Below, one piece after another: positions 1 to 9,465 of a stretch of 64,000 nt of DNA; the first letter of the stretch is position 1, and the number at the start of each line of letters is the position of its first letter. The stretch is from Bradyrhizobium diversitatis (GTDB lineage: Bacteria > Pseudomonadota > Alphaproteobacteria > Rhizobiales > Xanthobacteraceae): positions 124,001-188,000 of the forward strand of contig NZ_JACEGD010000004.1 in the NCBI RefSeq assembly GCF_016031635.1. The letters are read 5' to 3'. Made by a program: the position numbers and the translations under genes. The notes below the pieces were generated by a model that was not told the DNA's origin, ran no database searches, and saw only the letters and a program-made list of their open reading frames with translations.

Positions 1-1
1 A

Positions 2-1003
<1,002 letters not shown>

Positions 1004-1028
1004 TCACCGCAAGAAGCGAGAGCAATTC

Positions 1029-1988
1029 ATGAAGGCTTACGTCTACGGCCCTGGCGGCGCTACGATTTCCGATGTCACTCAACCACAGCCCAAGGGCTCG
1101 CAGGTGCTGGTCCGCGTTCGCGCCTGCGCCCTGAACCGGGCCGACACCGGCATGCGCAAGGGGCACGCCCATGGGGCGGCCGGCGGCGTCGGCACCGTGC
1201 TCGGCATGGAATGGGCCGGCGAGGTCGCCGAGCTTGGGCCGAATGCCAAGGGCGTCAAGGTCGGCGACCGCATCATGGGCTCGGGCGGCGCGGCCTTTGC
1301 CGAATATACGCTGGCCGATCACGGCCGGCTATTCCACGCCCCCTCGAACATGAATTTCGAAGAGGCGGCCACCCTGCCCGTCGCGCTCACGACCATGCAC
1401 AACGCCGTCGTCACCGTCGGCGGTGTGCAGCCAGGCCAGAGCGTGCTGATCCAGGGCGCGAGCTCCGGGGTCGGCCTGATGGCGATGCAGATCGCCAGGC
1501 TCAAGGGCGCAAAGCTCGTGATCGGCTCGTCGACCGATGCCTCTCGCCGCGGCCGGGACGGCGCCGATCTCGCCATCGACAGCTCCGATCCCCAATGGGT
1601 CGACGAGGTGCTGAAGGCGACGAACGGGGAAGGCGTCGATCTCATCGTCGACCAGGTCTCGGGCAAGGTCGCGAGCCAGAACCTCGCCGCGACGAAGATC
1701 AAGGGCCGCATCGTCAATGTCGGCCGGCTCGGCGGCACCCACGCCGACTTCAATTTCGACCTGCATGCGGCCCGCCGCATCGACTATGTCGGCGTCACCT
1801 TCCGCACCCGCACCATCGAGGAGGTCCGGGAGATCTTCGAGGAGGTTCGCAAGGACGTCTGGGGCGCGGTGGAATCGCGCAAGCTGCAGCTGCCGATCGA
1901 CAAGGCGTTCGCGTTCGACGATATCGATCAGGCGTTCGAGCACATGGAGGCGAACAGGCATCTGGGGAAGATCGTGGTGACGCTGTGA
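1029..1988 (+). CDS. Zinc-independent MDR oxidoreductase, quinone oxidoreductase-like
   Basis: A 319-residue medium-chain dehydrogenase/reductase. It has the N-terminal GroES-like fold (MKAYVYGPGG start; CALNRADTGMRKG) followed by a Rossmann domain with the nucleotide-binding loop QGASSGVGLMAMQIAR near residue 140 and the C-terminal strand HLGKIVVTL typical of NADPH:quinone reductases. The structural and catalytic zinc cysteines of alcohol dehydrogenases are missing, which fits the quinone-reductase/enoyl-reductase branch. The frame is open 14 codons further upstream, but the internal ATG chosen here matches the family N-terminus and clears the preceding gene's stop. It probably forms a two-gene unit with the flavin oxidoreductase. 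Substrate is unknown. Confidence 0.85.
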   Translation: MKAYVYGPGGATISDVTQPQPKGSQVLVRVRACALNRADTGMRKGHAHGAAGGVGTVLGMEWAGEVAELGPNAKGVKVGDRIMGSGGAAFAEYTLADHGRLFHAPSNMNFEEAATLPVALTTMHNAVVTVGGVQPGQSVLIQGASSGVGLMAMQIARLKGAKLVIGSSTDASRRGRDGADLAIDSSDPQWVDEVLKATNGEGVDLIVDQVSGKVASQNLAATKIKGRIVNVGRLGGTHADFNFDLHAARRIDYVGVTFRTRTIEEVREIFEEVRKDVWGAVESRKLQLPIDKAFAFDDIDQAFEHMEANRHLGKIVVTL

Positions 1989-2032
1989 GGGTTGTGGCAG
2001 TGAGACAAGAGCGGAGCGACGCTCTCTCCTCT

Positions 2033-2119
2033 CGTCATGGCCGGGCTTGACCCGGCCATCCACGTCTTTACCCCTTACGCAGAAGAACGTGGATGCCCGG
2101 GCCAAGCCCGGGCATGACG
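2033..2119. repeat. Long intergenic inverted repeat (Bradyrhizobium-type)
   Basis: Two arms of about 37 bases read as near-perfect inverted copies: the left begins CGTCATGGCCGGGCTTGACC and the right ends GCCAAGCCCGGGCATGACG, around a short AT-richer centre. Each arm also contains its own smaller palindrome. It lies in the 220-base gap between the MDR gene and the CDF gene. From memory, elements of this shape and wording are scattered through Bradyrhizobium intergenic DNA. The transcript could fold into a long hairpin, so it may also end the upstream transcript. No gene is visible in the rest of the gap. Confidence 0.75.
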
Positions 2120-2208
2120 GCGTCGGGGGATACGCTCCTGCAAGTCACTCGCGACTACGGCTGTGGATCGTCGCTTGATGTTCACCCACGCCCTGCTAAA
2201 TCCCCGCC

Positions 2209-3582
2209 ATGGCCTCTCAGCACAACAAGACCTCGGTCGCCGCGATCTCGATCTTCGCCAGTGGCGGCATGGCGGTGGCCAAGTTCGCGGTCGGGATCGC
2301 GATCGGCTCGCTGGCGCTGATCTCCGAGGCCCTGCATTCCTCGATCGACCTGGTCGCGACCATCATCACCTGGGCGGTGGTGCGGGTGTCCGACAAGCCC
2401 GCGGACGACGAGCACCATTACGGCCACGGCAAGCTGGAAAGCGTCTCCGCGCTCGGCGTCACCGCCCTGCTCTACGTGCTTGCCGGCGGCATCCTGGTCG
2501 AGGCCTATAGCCGGCTGAGCGAGGGAACCCCACCGCCGACCATTTCGGCCGTGCCGTTCGTCGTGCTGGTGCTCGACATTGCCGTCAATCTCTGGCGCGC
2601 CCGCGCCCTGCAGCGCGCGGCGCGGGAGACCAGGAGCCAGGCGCTGGCGGCGGATGCGCTGCATTTCGCCTCCGACGTGATGGGCTCGTTCGCCGTGATC
2701 GTGGGCCTGATCCTCGCCGGCCTCGGCTTCTGGTGGGGCGACGCGGCGGCGGCCGCAGCGGTTGCCGTGATGATCGCCCTGCTCGGGCTGCGCATGGCCG
2801 GCTCCACCGTGCAGACGCTGGTCGACCGCGCCCCGGAAGGCGCGCAGGAGAAGGCCACCGCCGCGATCCGCGGCGTACCGGGCGTGATCGACGTCGACCG
2901 GCTGCGCGTGCGCATGGTCGGAGCGACCACATTCATCGATACCATCGCGAAGGTGCCGCGGACCTATCCGATCGACCGGGTCGAGGACATCAAGCGCAAC
3001 GCGCAGGCTGCCGTCGCCAAGGCTTTCGGCGATGCCGACCTTACCTTCGCCGCCGTGCCCGTCGCGCGCGACAACGAGACCGTGCGCGACCGCATCATGG
3101 TGATCGCGCGCAATTCCGCCCTCGCCGTCCACCACGTCACGGTGCACGATCTCGGCGCCAAGCTGATCGTCGGCATCGACCTCGAGGTCGATGCCGACAT
3201 GCAGCTCGAGGCCGCCCATGACGTCGCCAACACGCTGGAGCGCAACATCCAGGAGGAGTTCGGCGAGGACGTCGAGGTCGACGTTCACATCGAGCCATTG
3301 GAACCGGAACTGCCGTTCGGCGTCGATGCCGCACCGGAACGGGTGCAGACCATCGCCGCCGCGCTGGCCGAATTCGCCGGCGAAGGCGAGATCCACGACA
3401 TCCATAATGTGCGTGTCCGCAACACCGACGCCGGCGAGATCGTCAATTTCCACTGCCGCGCGGCACCGTCGATGAGCGTGATCAAGGTGCACGAGCATGT
3501 CGACGCGATCGAGCGCGCGTTGCGGCGTGCGTTCCCGAGCGTGAAGCGCGTGATCAGTCACGCCGAACCGCCGCGTGCGTGA
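2209..3582 (+). CDS. Cation diffusion facilitator (CDF) metal exporter with triple C-terminal domain
   Basis: A 457-residue inner-membrane divalent-cation/proton antiporter, probably for zinc or a related metal. The six-helix CDF core occupies residues 10-205. The metal site shows as His43-x3-Asp47 in TM2 (ALHSSID) and His152-x3-Asp156 in TM5 (ALHFASD), the HxxxD pairs usual in zinc-transporting members. HHYGHGKLE (69-77) is the family's cytoplasmic loop signature. Typical bacterial CDFs are about 300 residues with one ferredoxin-like C-terminal domain. Here three such modules follow in tandem (about 212-287, 298-363 and 380-452), each with a VDVDRLRVR/HHVTVHDL/HDIHNVRVR-like first strand. 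No clear ribosome site precedes the ATG, but the N-terminus fits. It is monocistronic between two gaps. Confidence 0.88.
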   Translation: MASQHNKTSVAAISIFASGGMAVAKFAVGIAIGSLALISEALHSSIDLVATIITWAVVRVSDKPADDEHHYGHGKLESVSALGVTALLYVLAGGILVEAYSRLSEGTPPPTISAVPFVVLVLDIAVNLWRARALQRAARETRSQALAADALHFASDVMGSFAVIVGLILAGLGFWWGDAAAAAAVAVMIALLGLRMAGSTVQTLVDRAPEGAQEKATAAIRGVPGVIDVDRLRVRMVGATTFIDTIAKVPRTYPIDRVEDIKRNAQAAVAKAFGDADLTFAAVPVARDNETVRDRIMVIARNSALAVHHVTVHDLGAKLIVGIDLEVDADMQLEAAHDVANTLERNIQEEFGEDVEVDVHIEPLEPELPFGVDAAPERVQTIAAALAEFAGEGEIHDIHNVRVRNTDAGEIVNFHCRAAPSMSVIKVHEHVDAIERALRRAFPSVKRVISHAEPPRA

Positions 3583-3808
3583 CGCAGAACGCAGCGGGAG
3601 TCACACGTTCTCGTTTCGGACTCCTCGCGCACGCGAGTTTGCCGCCACCCGATGCACAAACTGCATGTTGGATAAGAATAATTTCGCGTTAACGATTCGT
3701 TGACTCTCGACAGCCCGCGAAAACTGGATTCAAATCAGTGTGATTCGGAAGCGACGTGGGGCTGCTTCCGAGCTTCAGTTGCAAGCAGGTTTTCAGGGGG
3801 CCGAAGGC

Positions 3809-6139
3809 ATGTCGCGTGCAGACGCCGCGAACGCATGCGTCCAATCCGATTCGATCAAGGGATTGGCGCAATCGATCGCGAAACCTGCCTATCATCGGCT
3901 CCTGATCGCGGAGCCGGCGCTGCGCCGCGCCGTGCCGACACTCATCATCGCATTCCTGATCACGATCTGCCTCGGCGCGTTCGTGCAGGTGGTCGACCAG
4001 ACGCGCCAGAAGCGGCTGGTGATCAGCCACGACATTTCGGCCCTCGCCGACCTGCTCGCCGAGCGCATCGACCGCCTCACCACGGTGCGGCAGGAACGGC
4101 TGAAGAACATCGAGAGCCTGCAGGCGCTGTTGCCGGATCTGATCCCGTCCTGGGGCACGGCCTCGGGCCGCCATGTCATCGTCACCTCGGCCGGCGTCGA
4201 CCGCCGTATCCTCGCCCGCATCCCTGCAGACAACGACTCCGTCGGCAACGACCGCCTGCTCGACGCGATCACGGCCGCGCAATTGATGACGGCGCCGCCA
4301 CGCGACGGCAACGTCTCCGACTTGACGCTGCCGAGCGGCAACGCAGCGATGGCGACCTCGCGGCAGATCAAGTCGCTGCCGGGCTTCGTCACCGTGATCC
4401 AGGAGCGCAACGAGCCGATCTGGGGCTCGGACGCCGCGCTTTCGGTCACGCTGTCGGCGACCACCGGCTTCGTCGTCCTGATCCTCGGCTTCGCCTTCCA
4501 CTGGCAGTCGACCCGCGCCCGCGAGGGCGACATCATCAACGACGCCGTGCGCGGCCGCATCGACACCGCGCTCAACCGCGGCCGCTGCGGGCTGTGGGAC
4601 TGGGATCTGTCGCGCGGCCGGATCTTCTGGTCGCAGTCGATGTTCTCGATGCTCGGCCTCGACGGCCGCCACGAGCTCCTCACCTTCGGCGAGGTCAACG
4701 CGCTGGTGAAGTCCGACGACATCGACCTGTTCGCGATCGCCGACCAGCTCATCTCCGGCGAGATCGACCACATCGACCAGACCTTCCGCATGCAGCATGT
4801 CGACGGCCACTGGATCTGGCTCCGCGTGCGCTGCGAGAAGACGCGCGGGGCAACCGATGACAGCGTGCACCTGATCGGGATCGCCGTCGACATCACCGAA
4901 CAGAAGAGCCTCGCGGAAAGGACCGTGGAAGCCGACCTCCGCCTGCGCGACGCGATCGAGACCATTCCGGAGGCCTTCGTGCTGTGGGATGCGAGCGATC
5001 GCCTCGTGCTCTGCAACTCGCACTTCCAGCGCCTGCACAGGCTGCCCGATACGGCCGTCATTCCCGGCACCTCCTACGAGACCGTGCTCGAGGTCGGCCG
5101 CATGCCGGAGGTGCGCACCCGCCACAACGAGACCGCCGCCCAAGGCCCGGGGGCGCGCACCTTCGAGGCGCAGCTCGACGACGGCAGCTGGCTGCACATC
5201 AGCGAACGCCGCACCAAGGACGGCGGCTACGTCTCGGTCGGCACCGACATCACCCGCATCAAGGAGCACGAGCAGAAGCTGGTCGACAACGACCTGCGCC
5301 TGCGTGCCACCGTCATCGACCTGAAGCGCTCGCAGGCCGCGCTGGAGCGCCAGGCGATCGAGCTCGCCGACCTCGCCGAGAAGTACCAGCGCGAGAAGAC
5401 CCGCGCCGAGGAAGCCAACCAGACCAAGTCGAAATTCCTGGCCAATATGAGCCACGAGCTGCGGACGCCGCTCAATGCCATCATCGGCTTCTCCGAGATC
5501 ATGGGCTCGGGCATGTTCGGCGAGCTCGGAAGCGAGAGATACCAGGAATACTGCCAGGACATCCTGACCAGCGGCCACTATCTGCTCGAGGTCATCAACG
5601 ACATCCTCGACATGTCCAAGATCGAAGCCGGTCGCATGAAGCTCGACATGGAAGAGCTCGACCTGTCGCGGACGCTGGCAGAATCCCTGCGGGTCGTCAC
5701 CGGCCGCGCGCAGGACAAGCGCCTGATGCTCGACGCCGACATCGCCAAACCCATCTCCGTCGTCGCCGACCGCCGCGCGACCAAGCAGATCATCGTCAAC
5801 CTGCTCTCCAACGCCGTGAAGTTCACGCCCGAGGGCGGGCGCATCGTGGTGCGCAGCCGGCAGCTCGAGGACAGGATCGTGCTGATGATCGCCGATACCG
5901 GCATCGGGATCGCGCCACATTCGCTGGCGCGGCTCGGCCGCCCGTTCGAGCAGGTCGAGAGCCAGCTCACCAAGACCTATCACGGCTCGGGCCTTGGCCT
6001 CGCGATCGCCCGCTCGCTGGCGCAGCTCCACGGCGGCTCGATGCGGCTGCGTTCGAAGATCGATGTCGGTACCGTCGTCCGCGTGACCCTGCCGCGCGAC
6101 GCGATCAAGGCGGCGTCCGGGATATCGGCCGCGGCTTAG
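3809..6139 (+). CDS. PAS-domain sensor histidine kinase, PleC/DivJ-like
   Basis: A 776-residue hybrid-less sensor kinase. An N-terminal membrane segment (about 42-60, VPTLIIAFLITICLGAF) and a second near 210-232 enclose a periplasmic sensor of about 150 residues. Two PAS modules follow (about 255-375 and 385-500, beginning RCGLWDWDLSRG and TIPEAFVLWDASD), then a short coiled coil, a HisKA domain with His549 in NMSHELRTPL, and HATPase_c with IVNLLSNAVKF, ADTGIGI and GSGLGLAIA. The stretch after the phospho-His (AIIGFSEIM, DILDMSKIEAG) resembles the PleC/DivJ/PdhS kinases that act on DivK and PleD in alphaproteobacteria. This start was chosen over one 69 bases upstream because GGGGGCCGAAGG precedes it. 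No response regulator is adjacent, as expected for that family. Confidence 0.8.
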   Translation: MSRADAANACVQSDSIKGLAQSIAKPAYHRLLIAEPALRRAVPTLIIAFLITICLGAFVQVVDQTRQKRLVISHDISALADLLAERIDRLTTVRQERLKNIESLQALLPDLIPSWGTASGRHVIVTSAGVDRRILARIPADNDSVGNDRLLDAITAAQLMTAPPRDGNVSDLTLPSGNAAMATSRQIKSLPGFVTVIQERNEPIWGSDAALSVTLSATTGFVVLILGFAFHWQSTRAREGDIINDAVRGRIDTALNRGRCGLWDWDLSRGRIFWSQSMFSMLGLDGRHELLTFGEVNALVKSDDIDLFAIADQLISGEIDHIDQTFRMQHVDGHWIWLRVRCEKTRGATDDSVHLIGIAVDITEQKSLAERTVEADLRLRDAIETIPEAFVLWDASDRLVLCNSHFQRLHRLPDTAVIPGTSYETVLEVGRMPEVRTRHNETAAQGPGARTFEAQLDDGSWLHISERRTKDGGYVSVGTDITRIKEHEQKLVDNDLRLRATVIDLKRSQAALERQAIELADLAEKYQREKTRAEEANQTKSKFLANMSHELRTPLNAIIGFSEIMGSGMFGELGSERYQEYCQDILTSGHYLLEVINDILDMSKIEAGRMKLDMEELDLSRTLAESLRVVTGRAQDKRLMLDADIAKPISVVADRRATKQIIVNLLSNAVKFTPEGGRIVVRSRQLEDRIVLMIADTGIGIAPHSLARLGRPFEQVESQLTKTYHGSGLGLAIARSLAQLHGGSMRLRSKIDVGTVVRVTLPRDAIKAASGISAAA

Positions 6140-6165
6140 CGCACGGCGGGACGTTCGCCTGAGGC

Positions 6166-6298
6166 CATCCTTCGAGACGCCCGCCTGCGGCGGGCCCTCA
6201 GGACGAGGTCTGCGTGTGCGGCAGCAGCTTCAGCGAACACCGATACAACGGAGCCCCATCCTGAGGAGCCCGCGAAGCGGGCGTCTCGAAGGACGAGG
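6166..6298. repeat. Intergenic inverted repeat between convergent genes
   Basis: The left arm starts CCATCCTTCGAGACGCCCGC and runs on to CCTCAGGACGAGG. The right arm begins CCCATCCTGAGGAGCCCGC and ends GGGCGTCTCGAAGGACGAGG, so the outer and inner parts are mirror images around a centre of about 40 bases. Each arm carries a small internal hairpin (CCCGCCTGCGGCGGG; CCCGCGAAGCGGG). It fills the space between the converging sensor-kinase and LysR genes and may serve both as a transcription stop. From memory this is another repeat family common in Bradyrhizobium, distinct in sequence from the one near 2.1 kb. Confidence 0.75.
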
Positions 6299-6310
6299 CG
6301 CTTGCTCGAT

Positions 6311-7204
6311 CTACAACTGCAGCGTCGGCGCCACTTCCCGCGCCACATTGACCAGCGCAGCGATCAGCGGCGTCATCGGGTCGCGCTGCGGGATCACCAT
6401 GCCGATGCTGTAATTGACCTCGGGGTCGACGATCGGGATCGAGCGCACCGTATCGGACAGGCCGAGCGTCTCGGCGAGCTTGGCCGGCATCACGCTCGCC
6501 CAACGCCCCGTCTTCACATGCGTGAACAGCACCAGCAGCGAGTTCGAGGTCAGCGTCGGCGTCGCCTCCGCGCCGACCGAGCGCAATGCGCGGTCGATGA
6601 TGCGGCGGTTCTGCATGTCGGGCGTCAGCAGGCACAGCGGCACCTGGCCGACCTCCTTCCAGGTCACCGTCTCGCGGTCGCCGAACATCGCATCCGGCGC
6701 GGTCAGCAGGCGATAGCTCTCGTTGTAGAGCGGAATGGTGCGCACCTTGCCGATCGGCTCGTTCTCGATGTAGGTGAGCCCCGCATCGACCTCGAGATTT
6801 TCGAGCAGCCCCAGCACCTCGGACGAGGTGGTGGACTGGATGCGGAAGCGCACCTCGGGATGCTTGGCGCGAAACGGCGTCGTCAGCGAGGCGACCATGC
6901 CGAGCACGGTCGGGATCGCGGCGATGCGGATCTCGCCGGAGAGCTGATGCTTCAGCCCGTTGATCTCGTCGCGCATCGCGCGGGCATCACCCACGATCCG
7001 CCGCGCCCAGTCGAGCGCTCGCTCGCCTTCCGGGGTAAATCCCTGGAAGCGAGACCCGCGCTGGACCAGCATCACGCCGAGAATCTCCTCGAGCTGCTTC
7101 AGCCCGGTCGACATCGTCGGTTGCGTCACGCCACAGGCTTCCGCCGCGCGTCCGAAATGCCGCTCCTTCGCCAGCGCCAGCAGCAGTTCAAGCTTGTCGA
7201 TCAA
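6311..7204 (-). CDS. fdsR: LysR-type regulator of the formate dehydrogenase operon (FdsR-like)
   Basis: A 297-residue LysR-type activator. The N-terminal winged helix-turn-helix (about 1-60) includes HFGRAAEACGVTQPTMS. The rest is a type-2 periplasmic-binding-like effector domain starting near GEIRIAAIP. It is divergent from fdsG across 224 bases, the usual layout for a LysR gene and its target, and fds operons in other bacteria carry a LysR regulator (FdsR), so control by formate or a related signal is the natural inference. The start is TTG, supported by AAGGGATAACCGG just upstream and by the conserved MIDKLELLLALA opening. The 3' end abuts an inverted repeat. Confidence 0.82.
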   Translation of the reverse strand: MIDKLELLLALAKERHFGRAAEACGVTQPTMSTGLKQLEEILGVMLVQRGSRFQGFTPEGERALDWARRIVGDARAMRDEINGLKHQLSGEIRIAAIPTVLGMVASLTTPFRAKHPEVRFRIQSTTSSEVLGLLENLEVDAGLTYIENEPIGKVRTIPLYNESYRLLTAPDAMFGDRETVTWKEVGQVPLCLLTPDMQNRRIIDRALRSVGAEATPTLTSNSLLVLFTHVKTGRWASVMPAKLAETLGLSDTVRSIPIVDPEVNYSIGMVIPQRDPMTPLIAALVNVAREVAPTLQL

Positions 7205-7428
7205 CCGGTTATCCCTTCGAATTCTGTGGTGGCATGCAAGCTAGCACGCCCACCCCTCCGCAACACGCAAAAACCGCCTGCGGGAACGGTCTTCATTGCG
7301 ATTTGAAATCGAGTGATCGCACTTGCCAATCGATCGGAATTCGCAATCGCAGCACGGGACAGCTTTATTGATCTTCGAATGATTCCAAATAGTTTGGCAG
7401 CAGGAAACGCTCTGGTTGAGAATGAAGA
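7205..7428. promoter_or_regulatory. Divergent fdsR-fdsG control region with candidate operator
   Basis: This 224-base spacer between divergent genes has no ORF of its own and is visibly AT-richer than its surroundings. It contains a perfect 13-base palindrome with central G, CGATTTgAAATCG, at 7299-7311. ATTGCGA at 7296-7302 is repeated inverted as TCGCAAT about 40 bases further on. Such spaced dyads are what a LysR tetramer would bind, but assigning them to this regulator is inference. No convincing -35/-10 pair was picked. Confidence 0.4.
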
Positions 7429-7902
7429 ATGACAGCGGTTTATGATTGGGACGAGACGCGCGGCGCCGAGATCATCGCCGAACATGCCGGGCAGGAAGGC
7501 GCGACGCTCGTCATCCTGCACGCGCTTCAGGAGGCGTTCGGCCATGTGCCGCAGGCGGCAATTCCCATGGTGGCGAAGGCACTCAATCTGTCGCGCGCCG
7601 AAGTCCATGGCGTCTTCACGTTCTACCATGATTTCCGCCACAAGCCGGCCGGCCGCCATGTGCTGAAGCTGTGTCGTGCGGAAGCCTGTCAGGCTGCGGG
7701 CGGCGATGCGCTGGCTGCGCGCGCCGAGGCAAGGCTCGGCGTCTCGCTCGGCAACACCACGGCTGACGATCGCGTCACGCTGGAGCCGATCTACTGCCTT
7801 GGCCTGTGCGCGACTGCGCCGTCCGCGATGCTCGATGGCCGCCTCATCGGCCGGCTCGATCAGAAGCGCCTCGATGCGCTGATTGCGGAGGCGCGGCGAT
7901 GA
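7429..7902 (+). CDS. fdsG: NAD-dependent formate dehydrogenase gamma subunit (NuoE-like)
   Basis: A 157-residue thioredoxin-like [2Fe-2S] protein homologous to NuoE of complex I and FdsG of soluble NAD+-dependent formate dehydrogenases. The four cluster ligands are visible as Cys82 and Cys87 (LCRAEAC) and Cys123 and Cys127 (YCLGLC), with the usual C-x4-C/C-x3-C spacing. The N-terminal helical part (ILHALQEAFGHVPQAAI) is standard. It transfers electrons in the cytoplasm between the catalytic FdsA and the FMN subunit FdsB. It is the first gene of the operon, and its TGA overlaps the fdsB ATG in ATGA. Confidence 0.93.
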   Translation: MTAVYDWDETRGAEIIAEHAGQEGATLVILHALQEAFGHVPQAAIPMVAKALNLSRAEVHGVFTFYHDFRHKPAGRHVLKLCRAEACQAAGGDALAARAEARLGVSLGNTTADDRVTLEPIYCLGLCATAPSAMLDGRLIGRLDQKRLDALIAEARR

Positions 7903-9455
7903 GCATCCGCCTCTACGTCTCGCGCGATGCCGGTGCGGTTTCCGTCGGCGCCGACGAGGTTGCCCTTGCGCTGGAGCAGGCCGCCGCCAAGCTCGGCGTT
8001 GCAGTGGAGATCGTCAGGACCGGCTCGCGCGGCCTCTACTGGCTGGAGCCGCTGGTCGAGGTGGCGACGCCCCAGGGCCGGATCGCCTTCGGTCCCGTTA
8101 CCGAGACCGACGTGCCCTCCCTGCTCGATGCGCTCGCCAACAATACGCCGCATCTGCTGCGGCTGGGCGCGACCGACGAGATCCCCTGGCTGAAGCGCCA
8201 GACCCGCCTCACCTTCGCCCGCTGCGGCGTGATCGACCCGCGCTCGCTCGACGATTACCGCGCCCATGGCGGCTACAAGGGCCTGGAGCGCGCTCTCTCG
8301 CTTGGCTCGGATGCAATCCTCAGCGAGGTCACCGCGTCGGGCTTGCGCGGCCGCGGCGGCGCAGGCTTCCCGACCGGGATCAAGTGGAAGACGGTTGCGC
8401 AGGCGAAGGCCGAGCGCAAGTTCATCGTCTGCAACGCCGACGAGGGCGACAGCGGCACTTTCGCCGACCGCATGATCATGGAAGGCGATCCCTTCCTGGT
8501 GATCGAGGGCATGACCATCGCCGGCCTCACCGTCGGCGCGACCAAGGGCTACATCTACATCCGCAGTGAATATCCGCACGCGGTCGAGGCAATGAATGCC
8601 GCGATCCAGGCTGCAAAGCGCGGCGGTTATCTCGGCGACAAGATCGGCGGCTCGGCTTACAGCTTCGATCTCGAAGTGCGCGTCGGCGCCGGCGCTTACG
8701 TCTGCGGCGAGGAGACCTCGCTGCTGGAAAGCCTCGAGGGCCGCCGCGGCATCGTGCGCGCCAAGCCGCCGCTGCCGGCCCATCACGGCCTGTTCGGCAA
8801 GCCGACCGTCATCAACAACGTGCTGTCGTTCGCGGCCATCCCCTTCATTCTCGCCGAAGGCGCCAAGGCGTATGCCGATTTCGGCATGGGCCGCTCCCGC
8901 GGCACGATGCCGATCCAGCTCGCCGGCAACATCCGCTACGGCGGACTGTTCGAGACGGCCTTCGGCGTAACGCTCGGAGAGCTCGTCGACGACATCGGCG
9001 GCGGCACGTTCACGGGACGTCCGGTCCGCGCCGTTCAGGTCGGCGGTCCCTTGGGGGCCTACTTCCCCCGCGCGCTGTTCGACACGCCGTTCGATTACGA
9101 GGCCTTCGCCGCGCGCGACGGCCTGATCGGCCATGGCGGCATCGTCGTGTTCGACGACAGCGTCGATATGCGTAGGCAGGCGCGCTTCGCCATGGAGTTC
9201 TGCGCCATCGAATCCTGCGGCAAGTGCACGCCGTGCCGGATCGGCTCGACCCGCGGGGTCGAGACCATCGAGAAGATCATCAAGGGCGAGCGTGTGAGCG
9301 AGAATCTCGCGCTCGTCGAGGACCTCTGCAACACCATGAAATTCGGCTCGCTCTGCGCGCTCGGCGGCTTCACGCCCTACCCCGTGCTCAGCGCATTGGA
9401 GCACTTCCGGGAGGATTTCGCACCCGTCCCGACGACGCTTCAGGCCGCGGAATAG
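7899..9455 (+). CDS. fdsB: NAD-dependent formate dehydrogenase beta subunit (NuoF-like)
   Basis: A 518-residue diaphorase subunit that holds FMN and a [4Fe-4S] cluster and reduces NAD+. A thioredoxin-like N-terminal domain (about 1-110) precedes the NuoF core with the FMN loop GLRGRGGAGFPTG, the NAD-site sequence CNADEGDSGTF, AYVCGEETSLLES, and the C-terminal cluster motif ESCGKCTPCRIGSTRG. The frame is open 93 bases upstream. The start used here overlaps the fdsG stop and gives the family N-terminus (MSIRLYVSRDAG). Sequence and length match FdsB closely. Confidence 0.94.
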   Translation: MSIRLYVSRDAGAVSVGADEVALALEQAAAKLGVAVEIVRTGSRGLYWLEPLVEVATPQGRIAFGPVTETDVPSLLDALANNTPHLLRLGATDEIPWLKRQTRLTFARCGVIDPRSLDDYRAHGGYKGLERALSLGSDAILSEVTASGLRGRGGAGFPTGIKWKTVAQAKAERKFIVCNADEGDSGTFADRMIMEGDPFLVIEGMTIAGLTVGATKGYIYIRSEYPHAVEAMNAAIQAAKRGGYLGDKIGGSAYSFDLEVRVGAGAYVCGEETSLLESLEGRRGIVRAKPPLPAHHGLFGKPTVINNVLSFAAIPFILAEGAKAYADFGMGRSRGTMPIQLAGNIRYGGLFETAFGVTLGELVDDIGGGTFTGRPVRAVQVGGPLGAYFPRALFDTPFDYEAFAARDGLIGHGGIVVFDDSVDMRRQARFAMEFCAIESCGKCTPCRIGSTRGVETIEKIIKGERVSENLALVEDLCNTMKFGSLCALGGFTPYPVLSALEHFREDFAPVPTTLQAAE

Positions 9456-9465
9456 GAGAACGACA

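Noticed and set aside
3689..6031. A 780-codon open frame on the minus strand opposite the sensor kinase
   Set aside because: It is the antisense of a clear PAS-HisKA-HATPase protein in GC-rich DNA; its translation is Arg/Asp/Ala/Val-rich with no domain.
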